Notes: generated by a model from the letters alone, not told the origin. A DNA stretch of 64,000 nt from Bog-473 sp963791995 (GCA_963791995.1 CAWBUQ010000003.1:62001-126000); one strand, 5' to 3'. Shown: positions 18,910 to 29,392, numbered from the stretch's first letter. A program made the numbers and translations.

Positions 18910-19030
18910 GGGGTTCAAGAGCTGTCTCCTCTAGGTCCACTCCGTTGTAGACATCACAACAGATCGCCTGATTACGCATCAGGATTGGGGATCCGGTTCA
19001 TCGGCACCTGACTGCTCTTACTTGAAACCC
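18910..19030 (+). repeat. Dispersed palindromic repeat, copy 4
   Basis: 121-bp unit, GGGGTTCAAG to CTTGAAACCC, the most diverged interior of the four, with the hairpin GTTGT-n7-ACAAC in place. The minus-strand peptide LLNPVIRRLIAELHLSLQQ is conserved with copies 1 and 3. From 19031 to 19349 I see no convincing gene. Confidence 0.7.
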
Positions 19031-19349
19031 TGTGGGATGAAACGGACTTGTTAGTGACTACCCGCATCGAGGTCAATCGCGGCTCGTTCGATCTCCTCCT
19101 GGACCGGGCGAAGTCACAAAGCCTCCGCAGCTCGCGGTCGTGCTCTGAGGCAACGAACTTGGGGAATCCTATCCGACCGTCTGAGGACATTGTGGTGTTG
19201 GACAACCTCAGCCGGGACCTGATCGTCGCACGTCTCCCAGCCTTTGACCCGGTCAGGGAGCCGGGGTTCGGGGCACAGGCGGAGCGCGTGGACGCCCCTC
19301 GGGACAGATGACCTTCGTGCCTACACCGACTTTTTCAGGTCGAAGTAGC

Positions 19350-20061
19350 TTAGGGGGACCTCGATCCCTTGCGCTTCCGTCGGTCGGGGGGATTTGTCCT
19401 TTGCCTGTCTGAGGCATCTACGCTTGCTGTCCAGGTTTCGGGGTCGGTGCTCATTCCTCGTTCGAGAACGCCGAGGCTTTCGGACATCGTGGTGGCAAAG
19501 TCGCCGTCCTGAAGGAACCACTGCGTGTGCGCGGCTTGGACAACGCCCATCGCCGCGGCCGCCAACATCGTGGGTGCCAAGGCTTCAGCGGGCAATCCCA
19601 ATCGAGAACCGAAGAACTCGGCGATCACTGGGTGAATTTTCATTTGGATGGCACCCACGACACCCTTCATCACATTCGGATTGTCCGCGATCACGGTGAT
19701 CCAACGCCGGAGATCGATCAGGTCGACCGTTGAGAAGTGCTCCTCGAGTGCCAGCGCGGAGTGAGCGCATCGGTGGCTCGTCTGGCGGCCGGGCCGACTA
19801 GGCCGCTTGGAGGACCTCGCTTCGCTCTTCTATCCTCAGCTGCAGGACGTCCTCCTTGGCGGCGAAATAACGGTAAAAGGTCCGCACTGAGATGCGCGCT
19901 TCGAGGCGATCTCCTCGACGGTTACGTTGGCGAACCCGCGCTGGTCGAACAGTCGGAGGGCTACTTGCCTCTACCTCGGACACCATCATCTCCGAGCGCT
20001 TCGCCCGAAGCTGGCGAGACAGTGACTGAGTTTCCAGTTCCGGTCCTGTCGTCGATGTCAT
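19350..20061 (-). CDS. TetR family transcriptional regulator (frameshifted)
   Basis: TetR repressor of about 230 residues broken by about three base shifts (near 20000, 19905 and 19790). The helix-turn-helix is recovered as ALRLFDQRGFANVTVEEIAS plus RISVRTFYRYFAAKEDVL. The C-terminal domain continues ALEEHFSTVDLIDLRRWITV and MIADNPNVMKGVVGAIQMK. ATG 20061 has an AGGA ribosome site about 6 bases upstream. The target is unknown. The nearest upstream gene is an IS-truncated fragment. Confidence 0.75.
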
Positions 20062-20093
20062 ATATTCCTTCGCACGCTGCTGTCGGCGAGTCA

Positions 20094-20360
20094 TCAGATC
20101 GCACAGAGTCCGACGAGACATAGTAGAGGGTTCCGTCTTGGTACCTCCGTAGGCGCTGGTGGGCACCTCGGATCCCGTATTTCTGTACCCACTGGTCGAC
20201 CGCAGTGGGACCGGACTTCGCCGGCGTCGCCGAAGGCGCTGCCCCTCAAGAACTTCTTCAGGCCGCCCTCCTTTAGAATCATCTTGACGAAGTAGCGGAT
20301 CATTTCAGGCGAAATCTTGAGATGACTACCCCCGAACCCGAAGGATGCGAATGCGCTACC
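20094..20360 (-). pseudogene. Unidentified gene fragment truncated by IS1380
   Basis: An open frame reading GSAFASFGFGGSHLKISPEM, followed by IRYFVKMILKEGGLKKFL, ends at the IS1380 inverted repeat. Rejoining the two flanks places ATG AAG ACC GGA upstream at about 22098 (minus strand), suggesting the element landed just after the start codon. The 3' half loses frame. I do not recognise the family. Confidence 0.4.
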
Positions 20361-22066
20361 CACTAACCCCGATCATTCACGTGGCGACGTGAGCTGAGGG
20401 CGCGCATCCGCGGAAAGGCCCTCCTGGTGGGAGAAACTGGGCTTGTCGAAGATCCAGTATCCCAACCAGAAGGGCACGTCCGAGATGCAAACTACCAGTG
20501 TCCGTCGCGTCAGAGTGGAACCCGGAGGCGATCAGGTGGCAGCCCACGTCGGGTTGCACGCCCTGGGTGCCTTTGCCGACCAGCTGGGCCTGGGCAGCGC
20601 CCTTTCGGCTCGCATCCCGAATACCGGCAGGCGCCTGCCACTGCACGACCGGGGCAAGGTGCTCGTGCACCAGATGTTGGTGCTGGCTGGAGGCGGCGAG
20701 AGCTGCGCCGACATCGAGTACCTGCGAGTCGAAGGCGACCTGTTCGCCGACGTGTGCTCGGACTCGACCCTCTATCGGACCTTCACCGAGAATCTCGACG
20801 ATGTGGTCCTTTCCGATTTGAAGACCGGTTTCGCCGAAGTGCGCAAGACGGTGTGGCGCCGGGCCGGACTCATAAAGGGCAAGGACGCCGTGGTGCTCGA
20901 CATCGACGCCTCTCTGATCGACGTCCACTCCGAGAATAAGGAGGGAACCGCGCCCAACTACAAGTTCGGCTTCGGCTTTCACCCGATGTTCTGCATCGCC
21001 GATGTCACCGGCGAGGCGCTCTCGGCGCTTCTTCGTCCGGGTAACGCGACGTCCAACTGCGCCGAGGACCATCTCACGGTTCTCGACGAGGCGATGAGCC
21101 AGCTGCCCGAAGCGGTGACAGCCGGCCACCGTCGTGGAGAGGATCCCGACGCTGTGCGCCGGGATGTGGTGGTGCGGACGGACTCGGCCGGGGCGAGCCA
21201 GGGATTTGTGTGGGGATGCCGGGAACGCAACGTCGGCTTCGCGGTGGCGGCTCGCTCGAATGCCCAGATCAAAGCGGCAATCTCGAAGATCGCCGACGAC
21301 GAGCGCTGCTGGAAGCCGGCCCTTCGCCAAGACGGTCGACACCGCAAGGGAGCCTCGGTGACAGAGGTCACCCACCTGGTCGACCTGTCGCAGTGGCCGC
21401 CGGGCACTCGTCTGCTCATCCGGCGCGAACCGTTGCACCCGGGTGCCCAAGCCAGCCTGTTTCCCTCCCTCGAGTACCGCTACTGGGGCCACTACACCGA
21501 CCAGGTCGGCGCTCCTTCGCGACGCGACCTGTTCATGCGGGGACACGCCAACGTCGAAGACGCCCTCGGCCGGTTGAAAGACGCCGGACTCCTGCGCTTC
21601 CCCTTCGTCGATCTGCAGGCCAACCGGGCCTGGCTGGCCGAGGTGTGCTTCGCTCACGACCTGGTGCGCTGGTTCCAGCGGCTGTGCCTCTCAGGCGACC
21701 TCGCTTCGGCCGAACCTAAGAGCCTGCGGTGGAGGCTGTGGCACGCTCCGGCTCGCAAGGTCCGTTCCGGACGTCAGGTAATCGTGCGCATCCTCGACAC
21801 CTGGCCTGACGCTTCGGCCATCGTGCGCGCTCACCGGCGGATCGCACTGCTTACCTGACCCCATCGACAACCTCGGCTTCACGGTCAAGACCTCGACGGC
21901 GCACGTCTTCACGCGCCTTGAACGACACTGCGATGTCATGATCATGTCGGCAACCGGCCCGGCGAGAGTCTCGACGGTGATCGCCATAATCCCGCCCGCC
22001 TACCGCAGTCGAAATCAGCTCTTCAAAGCCGACCCGAACGAAGATCGTGAATGATCGGGGTTAGTG
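20361..22066 (+). mobile_element. IS1380-family insertion sequence
   Basis: 1.7-kb element bounded by a 21-bp perfect inverted repeat (20361-20381 and 22046-22066, outer end CACTAACCCCGATC) and carrying one intact transposase gene. No direct target duplication is obvious next to the repeats. It interrupts a short unidentified gene on the minus strand. Confidence 0.85.
20485..21858 (+). CDS. IS1380 family transposase
   Basis: Intact DDE transposase of 457 residues from ATG 20485 (a TTG at 20443 would add 14). Catalytic residues are visible in VVLDIDASL (first Asp), VVRTDSAGASQGFV (second Asp) and MRGHANVEDALGRLKD (Glu). The HTH-like N-terminus (RVEPGGDQVAAHVGLHALG) is typical of the family. 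It catalyses cut-and-paste movement of the surrounding element. Confidence 0.93.
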   Translation: MQTTSVRRVRVEPGGDQVAAHVGLHALGAFADQLGLGSALSARIPNTGRRLPLHDRGKVLVHQMLVLAGGGESCADIEYLRVEGDLFADVCSDSTLYRTFTENLDDVVLSDLKTGFAEVRKTVWRRAGLIKGKDAVVLDIDASLIDVHSENKEGTAPNYKFGFGFHPMFCIADVTGEALSALLRPGNATSNCAEDHLTVLDEAMSQLPEAVTAGHRRGEDPDAVRRDVVVRTDSAGASQGFVWGCRERNVGFAVAARSNAQIKAAISKIADDERCWKPALRQDGRHRKGASVTEVTHLVDLSQWPPGTRLLIRREPLHPGAQASLFPSLEYRYWGHYTDQVGAPSRRDLFMRGHANVEDALGRLKDAGLLRFPFVDLQANRAWLAEVCFAHDLVRWFQRLCLSGDLASAEPKSLRWRLWHAPARKVRSGRQVIVRILDTWPDASAIVRAHRRIALLT

Positions 22067-22232
22067 AATACTCCTGATCCGGTCTTCATGGCGAGGCTGA
22101 ATCCTCAAGCCCCCACTTCCGGGCCGATCACTGACGTATGTCTACGACGCAGGTCGAACCCGGACGTTTATGCGATGGACAGGACCAATGGTCAGCCAGC
22201 AGTCTTGTACGGACACGTAATGTCGGTCAGCA

Positions 22233-25020
22233 ATGACGCCTGACGACTACCTGGGACCCGAGGCGGCTGCACGGCTGGTCATCGACGCCATGCTCACTGC
22301 GTCTGGCTGGGTGGTGCAGGACTTCAAGAAGATCGCCCTTGGGGTGGCACGTGGGGTGGCGGTTCGGGAGTACCCGATGGCCACTGGGCATGGGACGGCT
22401 GACTACCTTCTGTTCGTCGATGGGGCGCAGTTGGGGTGGTCGAGGCCAAGAAGGCGGGCACCACGCTCGTCGGCGTGGAGTGGCAGTCGAACAAGTACGG
22501 CACGGGCGTTCCCGACAAGCTCCACGTTCGCTGCCGCCCGCTGCCGTTCCTCTACGAGTCGACTGGGATCGAGACTCGCTTCACGTGCGGCCTCGACCCC
22601 GAACCAGCCAGTCGGCGTGTGTTCTCTTTCCATCGGCCCGAGACGCTGGCCGGATGGCTCGACGATTGGAGCGACGAACCTCAATCCGCCACGCTCCGGC
22701 AACGGCTGATCCATCAGCTGGCGCCATTGCCAGCGGAGACGCCTTGGCTGTGGGATGCCCAACAGCGGGCGATCCGTAACCTTGAGACATCAATGCAGTT
22801 GTTCAAGCCTCGTGCCTTGATCCAGATGGCGACAGGCTCAGGCAAGACCTACACGGCTGCCAACATCGCCTACCGGTTGATCAAGGAAGCTGGGGCGCAA
22901 CGCATCTTGTTCCTGGTGGACCGGTCGAACCTGGGCACACAGACGCTCAAGGAGTTCCAGCACTTCACCACGCCCGACGACGGGCGGAAGTTCTCGGAGC
23001 TGTACAACCTCCAACAACTCACCAGCAACACGATCGATCCGGTGGCGAAGGTGACGATCACTACTATCCAGCGCCTCTACTCGATCATGCGAGGGGAACC
23101 AGAACTCGATCCAGAGATCGAGGAGCACGGTGGATTCGAGATCGAGCCGTCCCGCCCCGTGGAAGTGTCCTACACCTCCGCACTTCCCATCGAGTTCTAC
23201 GACGTGATCATCATCGATGAGTGCCACCGCTCGATCTACGGGGTCTGGCGCCAAGTCCTTGAATACTTCGATGCCTTCCAGATCGGACTGACGGCCACAC
23301 CGGGGCACAGGCGTTCGGGTACTTCAACCAGAACCTCGTCATGGAGTACCCCCGAGAGCAGGCCGTCGCTGACGGAGTCAATGTCGACTTCGACGTCTAC
23401 CGCATCCGCACCGAGATCACCGAGCAGGGGTCGACTGTTGAGGCGGGCTACTTCGGGAAGTTCCGAGATCGGGAGACCCGAGCCGAGCGCATGGAGAAGC
23501 TCGATCAAGACTTCGACTACGAAGCCACCACGGTCGGCACCAGTGTCATTGCGCTGGACCAGATCCGAACTGTCATCCAGACGTTCAAGGAAAAGCTTCC
23601 CGAGATCTTCCCAAAGCGAGATGAAGTCCCGAAGACACTGATCTTCGCCCGCACCGATGCCCACGCCGACGACATCGTGCAGGTTGTGCGAGAGGAGTTC
23701 GGCAAGGGCAATGACTTCGCCGTCAAGATCACGTCCAAGGCTGGTCATGCTGCCCAGTTGTTGTCGGACTTCCGCAACACCTACAACCCTCGGGTGGCGG
23801 TCACCGTGGACATGATCGCCACAGGCACGGACGTGCCTGCGGTCGAATGCCTGCTGTTCATGCGGATCGTGAAGAGCCGCAACTACTTCGAGCAGATGAA
23901 GGGTCGAGGATCTCGGATCATCGGCCAGGATGACCTCCAAGCCCGGACTCCCAGCGCTGGGGTCAAGGATCGGTTCGTGATCGTGGACGCCGTAGGGGCC
24001 ACTGAGACAGACCTCAACGAGAATCAGCCCCTCGAACGGCGAATCACCGTCTCGCTCGACAAGCTGTTGATGCGGGTAGCGACCGGGGCCTACGACGATG
24101 ACGATGTGTCGTCCGTCGCCTCACGCCTGGCGAGGCTCAATACTCAGCTAACGCCATGCCGAACAGCAGCGACTCGAAGAGATCGCTGGCACTCCGCTGC
24201 TCGATGTGATCCACGGTCTTGTCGCTGCCATTGATCCCGACATCCGCCTTGAAGCTGCTCAAGCCGCAACCGGCCTCGATGACCCAGGGCCTGAGGCAGT
24301 TGCCCTTGCCAGCCAAGCAACTTCTCACCGCAGCCGTGAAGCCCATTGCCGACAACCCCGTGTTGCGTGAGGAACTGGTTGCGATCCGCCAGGCCCATGA
24401 TCAGTTCATCGATGAGATCAGCGTCGATGTGGTGCTATCGGCTGAATACTCAGCTGGAAGCCACCGAGAAGGCTCGTCACACCGTCGAGTCCTGGGAGCA
24501 GTTCATCCGAGACCATCGTGACGACATCACGGCGCTTCAGATCCTCTACAACCAGCCCTACGGATCGAAGGATCTGAACTTCAGGGAGATCAAGGAACTC
24601 GCCCAGGCCATCAAGCGTCCGCCGCACAACTGGACCCCGACCGGCTGTGGGATGCTTACGGAGCAGTGCAGGCCGACAAGGTGCGGGGCACGGGTCAGCG
24701 ACTGCTCACGGATCTCGTGTCTCTGGTGCGTCATGCCCTCGACCCCGATGGCGAACTCGTGCCATTCCCCGAGATCGTGGCGGAGCGCTACACGGCCTGG
24801 CTCGAAGAGCAGGCAGCAGTTGGTCGGACGTTTACCGACGAGCAGCGTGTATGGCTCGACCGTATCCGTGACCACATAGCAGCCTCGTTGCGGATCACGC
24901 CCGAGGACTTCGACTATGCCCCGTTCAACCAGCACGGTGGTCTCGGTGCCGCATACGCAGCATTGGGTGACGAGCTTCGACGCCGTGCTTGTCGAACTAA
25001 ATGAGGTGCTCGTCTCGTGA
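22233..25020 (+). CDS. hsdR: Type I restriction endonuclease subunit R (HsdR), multiply frameshifted
   Basis: Motor and nuclease subunit of a type I restriction-modification complex, about 929 residues. The N-terminal nuclease domain has YLLFVDGAQLG then VEAKKAG (the ExK of PD-(D/E)xK). The SF2 helicase has Walker A MATGSGKTYTAAN, DECH in IIIDECHRS, LTATP, and MKGRGSRI. The C-terminal EcoEI_R-type domain includes TPEDFDYAPFNQHGG. Shifts occur near 22436, 23310, 24150, 24310, 24425, 24640 and 24975. After the last, the frame reads VELNEVLVS and stops at 25020, overlapping the hsdS GTG. No stretch is missing, so the shifts are probably sequencing errors, though loss of restriction cannot be excluded. 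Confidence 0.88.
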
Positions 25021-26348
25021 GCGAGGTGCCCGAAGGTTGGACCCAGACCACGCTTGGAGACATCGGTCAGTACATCAATGGGCGTGGGTTCAAGAAGTCG
25101 GAATGGAGGGATTCCGGGAGGCCCATCATCAGGATTCAGAATCTCACTGGAACAAGCCTTGAATACAACTACTTTGATGGTGAAGTAGAGGATCGCTACA
25201 TCGCCCTGCCAGGTGACCTGTTGATCTCATGGGCAGCAACGCTGGGTGTCTTCGAATGGAAGGGACCAGAAGCTGTCGTGAATCAGCACATCTTCAAGGT
25301 CCAGAGCCATATCAACAAGGACTTCCACCGCCTCCTTGTCGAATATGTTCTTGACGACCTTCGCCGCCACGCCCACGGTTCCGGCATGGTTCACGTCACC
25401 AAGTCGGTATTCGATAGTACGGAGGTTCCACTCCGCCGCTTGCCGAGCAACAACGGATTGTTGATGCCATCGAGGAGCACTTCAGCCGCATCGATGCAGC
25501 CAATGCAAACGTCCGACGCACGAAGGAGCGACTTTCTTCAATACGGTCGCACTTGATTGGCTCCATGCTGCATCTATCTCGTGCACCCGCCATCAGTGAG
25601 ACAGTGGAATCGGTCCCTCTTCCTGCGGGCTGGTCTTGGCAGCGAGCGTCCGAAGTGTGTTCCATGGTGAGTTCTGGCAGTACTCCGAAGGCTAGCGATA
25701 TGTATAGCGACGAGGGTGAGATCCCGTTCATCAAGGTTTACAACATTGGGACGGAAGGTCTGCTCGATTTCGGCATCAAGCCGACCTTCATCGACAGGAC
25801 AACTCACGAAGGCCAACTAAAGCGTTCACGACTCCGACCAGGTGACATACTCACCAATATCGTAGGTCCGCCCCTGGGAAGTGTCCGTGGTCCCGGACGA
25901 CTACCCAGCATGGAACATGAACCAGGCGGTCGCAGCGTTCCGTCCCACTCAACTTCTCAGATCAAGATTTCTCGCCTACCTCCTCATGGCACGCACGATC
26001 GTCGATCCGCTAGTAGCAACTGGAAAAGCGACCGCTGGTCAGATCAACCTCAGTATTTCCGCTTGCAGAAATCTCTGGCTGCCAGTGCCTCCGCTTGTTG
26101 TGCAAGACGAACTCGTAGACAACCTAGACAACGCCTTGACCTCTTGGGACATTACTCTGGCCTCTGTCAAGAGGGCTTACTCTAAAGCCGAGTCCTTGCG
26201 GCGCTCAGTCCTTGCGTTGGCATTCTCGGGCAGGCTTGTACCGCAAAATTCTAATGATCAACCTGCCAGCGTGTTGCTGGGGCTGATCCAAAACAAGTGT
26301 GACTCTTCCGCCACGAACAAGCCCCGCAAGAAGAAGGTAACGGGATGA
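25017..26348 (+). CDS. hsdS: Type I restriction-modification specificity subunit S (HsdS), frameshifted
   Basis: DNA-recognition subunit, about 444 residues with two target-recognition domains. TRD1 starts VPEGWTQTTLGDIGQYINGR. The central conserved helix is EQQRIVDAIEEHFSRIDAAN. TRD2 starts LPAGWSWQRASEVCSMVSSG, and the C-terminal helix contains VKRAYSKAESLRRSVLALAF. Base shifts lie near 25440 and 25880. GTG 25017 overlaps the hsdR stop, and its TGA overlaps the hsdM ATG (ATGA), so hsdR-hsdS-hsdM form one translationally coupled operon. Confidence 0.88.
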
Positions 26349-27838
26349 GTGACGCATCGACGCTGGTCGGCAAGCTGTGGTCGTATTGCAGCGTCCTGCG
26401 GGATGATGGACTCTCCTACCAGGACTACCTTGAGCAACTCACATTCTTGCTCTTCTTGAAGATGGCCGACGAGTTGACGGAGCCCCCGTTCAACAGGCCG
26501 TCTATCGTTCCTGCGGGCCTTGACTGGGCATCACTAATGTCTAAGCAGGGAGCAGAACTTGAGACCCAGTACATCCTCATCCTCAACGAGTTAGGTCGTG
26601 AGAAGGGGATCTTGGGAGTCGTCTTCCGCAAGGCTCAGAACCGCATTCAGGACCCTGCCAAGCTCGAACGCTTGATCAAGGATCTCATCGGCGGTGAGAC
26701 GTGGATGACCCTCGACGCTGATGTGAAGGGAGACGCCTACGAAGGACTTTTGGAGAAGAACGCAGCCGATACCAAGTCGGGGGCGGGGCAATACTTCACT
26801 CCCCGTGCCTTGATCAGAGCAATGGTCGAGGTGATGGAGCCTCAGCCCGACATGAAGATCTGTGATCCAGCTTGCGGCACTGGTGGGTTCTTCCTGCTCG
26901 CCTATGAGTACATCGTTGCCAACAACCCCCACCTCGATCCCGACCAGAAGAAGTACCTGCGCTCGGGAGAGTTCACCGGCTGGGAGATCGTAGACAATGC
27001 CGCTCGGCTGTGTGCGATGAACCTATTGCTGCATGGGCTTGAATCGCCGGAGTCGGACAGCCCTATCCATGTGGATGACTCCTTGATCAGCGATCCAGGC
27101 GACCGATTCGACATGGTGCTGACGAATCCACCATTCGGGAAGAAGTCATCCATGACAATCGTGAATGCAGAGGGACAGGCAGCGAAGCAGGCATTGACAG
27201 TGTTGCGGGATGACTTCTGGGCATCGACCTCGAACAAGCAACTGAACTTCGTCCAGCACGTCAAGACCTTGCTGAAAATCAATGGCCGGGCTGCCGTCGT
27301 CGTTCCCGACAACGTGCTCTTCGAGGGGGGTGCTGGCGAGACGGTGCGCCGCAAGCTCCTCCACGAGTGCGATGTTCATACTCTCCTGCGACTCCCCACG
27401 GGAATCTTCTACGCCCAGGGGGTGAAGGCCAACGTCCTCTTCTTCGACAGGAAGCCCGCTTCAGAGACTCCGTGGACCATGGACCTGTGGATCTACGACA
27501 TGCGCACCAACCAGCACTTCACCCTGAAGACGAATCCGCTGAAGGCGAGCGACCTCGAAGCGTTCGTGTCCAGCTACAACCCACAAGACCGCTCCAAGCG
27601 AGTCGAATCGGAACGGTTCCATCGGTTGACGTATGAGGATCTTCTTGCCCGGGACAAGGTTTCACTTGACATCTTCTGGCTGAAGGACGACACCCTTGAA
27701 GACCTCGACAACCTCCCTGACCCAGCAACCCTTGCTGCCGAGATCGTGGAAGACCTTGAAGCTGCTCTCGAAGAGTTCTCTGCATTGGCCGACTCGCTGG
27801 CTGGTTTACATGACGATGAGCGCACAGCCAAGGAGTAG
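26345..27838 (+). CDS. hsdM: Type I DNA methyltransferase subunit M (HsdM)
   Basis: Intact 497-residue N6-adenine methyltransferase of the type I complex. The N-terminal HsdM_N helical domain (SYCSVLRDDGLSYQDYLEQL) precedes the catalytic domain: TPRALIRAMVEVM, SAM motif DPACGTGGFFLLA, and catalytic NPPF in MVLTNPPFGKK. It protects host DNA and forms the M2S core with HsdS. It is the only gene of the operon without a frameshift. Confidence 0.95.
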   Translation: MSDASTLVGKLWSYCSVLRDDGLSYQDYLEQLTFLLFLKMADELTEPPFNRPSIVPAGLDWASLMSKQGAELETQYILILNELGREKGILGVVFRKAQNRIQDPAKLERLIKDLIGGETWMTLDADVKGDAYEGLLEKNAADTKSGAGQYFTPRALIRAMVEVMEPQPDMKICDPACGTGGFFLLAYEYIVANNPHLDPDQKKYLRSGEFTGWEIVDNAARLCAMNLLLHGLESPESDSPIHVDDSLISDPGDRFDMVLTNPPFGKKSSMTIVNAEGQAAKQALTVLRDDFWASTSNKQLNFVQHVKTLLKINGRAAVVVPDNVLFEGGAGETVRRKLLHECDVHTLLRLPTGIFYAQGVKANVLFFDRKPASETPWTMDLWIYDMRTNQHFTLKTNPLKASDLEAFVSSYNPQDRSKRVESERFHRLTYEDLLARDKVSLDIFWLKDDTLEDLDNLPDPATLAAEIVEDLEAALEEFSALADSLAGLHDDERTAKE

Positions 27839-27840
27839 AG

Positions 27841-27963
27841 ATGCTCAACCTCAACCCAAGCTTCGTGATCGCTGATCTGGCAAGCAGGCTCGGTGGCGGT
27901 CGTCAGTTACCGCTGTCTCGGGTTCCGGCGACTTTGGTGGTTGAAGCTGTAGTTGAAGAATGA
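27841..27963 (+). CDS. Short ORF directly after hsdM, possible truncated gene
   Basis: ATG two bases after the hsdM stop opens a 40-codon frame (MLNLNPSFVIADLASRLGGG...). The first 22 residues look like a genuine protein start. The rest overlaps the antisense 3' end of the membrane-protein gene and is probably not real protein. It may be the stub of a former fourth operon gene cut by arrival of the downstream cluster. I do not recognise it. Confidence 0.3.
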   Translation: MLNLNPSFVIADLASRLGGGRQLPLSRVPATLVVEAVVEE

Positions 27964-28496
27964 ACGGTGCCCTTAGTCGTTCCAAGTGGCGCAACGGCAA
28001 CTCCCACCTGCGCTCCGATCGTGAGAAGCACCAGCAATAAACCAATCACCCAGTAATAGAGGCTGAGCTTTGCGTCGGAGTGGATGTTTCGTACTTTGCC
28101 ACAATGCAACCACCTGAAGGGGTATGGGCTGGCGGCACTGATGGCCTTTGTCAATCCAACGCCGGGCATAGCTTCGCCCATGGAGGTTTCAACAGTTTCG
28201 CCGTACCTCACCGATCCGATCAGCAGCCTGTGATACCAAACTTTGTCTACAAAGTAAAACGCAAACCACACCACGATCCCGACAATCAGAATGGCTGCTG
28301 ACATTTTTAGATGAAAGAGATGCAGATTTAGAGTCGTCCCATCCTTTGCCGCAAGCGCACTGGCCCCCAGCACTGCGGTGATCAGAGTCAAGGCTAGCCC
28401 TCGAATCTTCCATTCGATCTCGTTGAAATGTTTCTGGACTTCGATGGTCGTCTTCCACACTTCCAACTTGACCATCGCATCGTCGGTCTCGCTCAT
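27903..28496 (-). CDS. Three-helix membrane protein of unknown function
   Basis: Intact 197-residue protein. An amphipathic N-terminus (VWKTTIEVQKHFNEIEWKIR) is followed by helices at residues 34-50, 65-83 and 146-168 and a Ser/Thr-rich tail. The segment from KHFNEIEWKIRGLALT to FYFVDKVWYHRLL resembles small membrane proteins often found unannotated in accessory islands. That resemblance is from memory, not a search. Its ATG overlaps the HAD hydrolase stop (ATGA), so the two form a coupled pair. An effector or scaffold role is possible but unproven. Confidence 0.75.
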   Translation of the reverse strand: MSETDDAMVKLEVWKTTIEVQKHFNEIEWKIRGLALTLITAVLGASALAAKDGTTLNLHLFHLKMSAAILIVGIVVWFAFYFVDKVWYHRLLIGSVRYGETVETSMGEAMPGVGLTKAISAASPYPFRWLHCGKVRNIHSDAKLSLYYWVIGLLLVLLTIGAQVGVAVAPLGTTKGTVHSSTTASTTKVAGTRDSGN

Positions 28497-29380
28497 GCTG
28501 CCGAGAAGTCAAATAGTCGAAGTATTTCGTCGAACCGATGTTCGAGCACGAAGTGTGGCACCACGTCCGGAGCCGCCATCATGGCTTGTTCCCGCACAAC
28601 GTCGTCTTGTGGCCAGTGAGAGACTCTTCGAAGAAGGTCGTACTCGGAGGACTCAACGATTTCCCCGTAGTTGGCATGAACATCCCAGACTCCAAGAGCC
28701 TGAGCCATCGCTACATCCTTCATGAGACTGTCCCCGACGTATGCAACTGAAGCAGCACTGCGAGAGAACTGTTTTACGATGGTACCGAGCACTTCCGGTG
28801 ATGGCTTTGTCACTCCCGGAGGCGTTTCTCGATGCTCAGTGTGTTGAAGTACGTAGGTGGTGTCGTCGTCGCCAGTGCGCATGATGCTTGCATCGATCCC
28901 TTCGGGAAACGTGTGATCTGCCGGTGAGTAGAGAAAGTCGATCACACCATCGAGCCCGAACTGCTTCAGACGGTATGAGGTGTAATACGAAAGCGACTCC
29001 GTGTACGCCACTACCGTCGTGCCAAGAGACCTGATGTACGAGAGGGCATCCATTACGCCCGGATACAGGACCATCGCTCTCTTTCGAGCACTTCTGAACG
29101 CATGAATCGCATCATCGAACACCTCCGACAGATCGGCGTCGGGAAACGCCCGAGCAAGCGAAGGAATCTCCTGGACCAAGTGTGAGTACTCTGACGTGCC
29201 AACCCGCTGGTGGATTGTTCGAATCTCGTGTTCAAGAACATCAGTATCGACTCCGCTGATTTCAGCCAGTCCTTCGAGCAGCGCCGAAAATGAAGCGTGC
29301 CAAATGCCGAACCAATCCCACAGGGTGTTGTCGAGGTCGGTCACCAAGACCGAAACACGTGGTTGTTTGGAGGTAGTCAC
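28493..29380 (-). CDS. HAD family hydrolase
   Basis: Intact 295-residue haloacid dehalogenase-like phosphatase. Motif I is TDLDNTLWDW (nucleophile Asp15), motif II is VVAYTES, motif III Lys is in GVTKPSPE and motif IV is GDSLMKD. The helical cap between motifs I and II indicates a small-molecule substrate. It is coupled to the downstream membrane protein by ATGA and starts 12 bases after the serine recombinase stop. Lying beside a type I restriction locus, it may be part of a defence or stress module. The substrate is unknown. Confidence 0.85.
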   Translation of the reverse strand: MTTSKQPRVSVLVTDLDNTLWDWFGIWHASFSALLEGLAEISGVDTDVLEHEIRTIHQRVGTSEYSHLVQEIPSLARAFPDADLSEVFDDAIHAFRSARKRAMVLYPGVMDALSYIRSLGTTVVAYTESLSYYTSYRLKQFGLDGVIDFLYSPADHTFPEGIDASIMRTGDDDTTYVLQHTEHRETPPGVTKPSPEVLGTIVKQFSRSAASVAYVGDSLMKDVAMAQALGVWDVHANYGEIVESSEYDLLRRVSHWPQDDVVREQAMMAAPDVVPHFVLEHRFDEILRLFDFSAA

Positions 29381-29392
29381 TCAGGCTCCGGG

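Noticed and set aside
7758..19030. Integron cassette array bounded by attC sites
   Set aside because: The repeats have palindromic ends like attC but lack the RYYYAAC/GTTRRRY core, genes between them face both ways, and no integron integrase is present.
18972..19311. Open frames of 77 and 87 codons on opposite strands after repeat copy 4
   Set aside because: No ribosome site, no family resemblance and irregular codon use; treated as chance frames.
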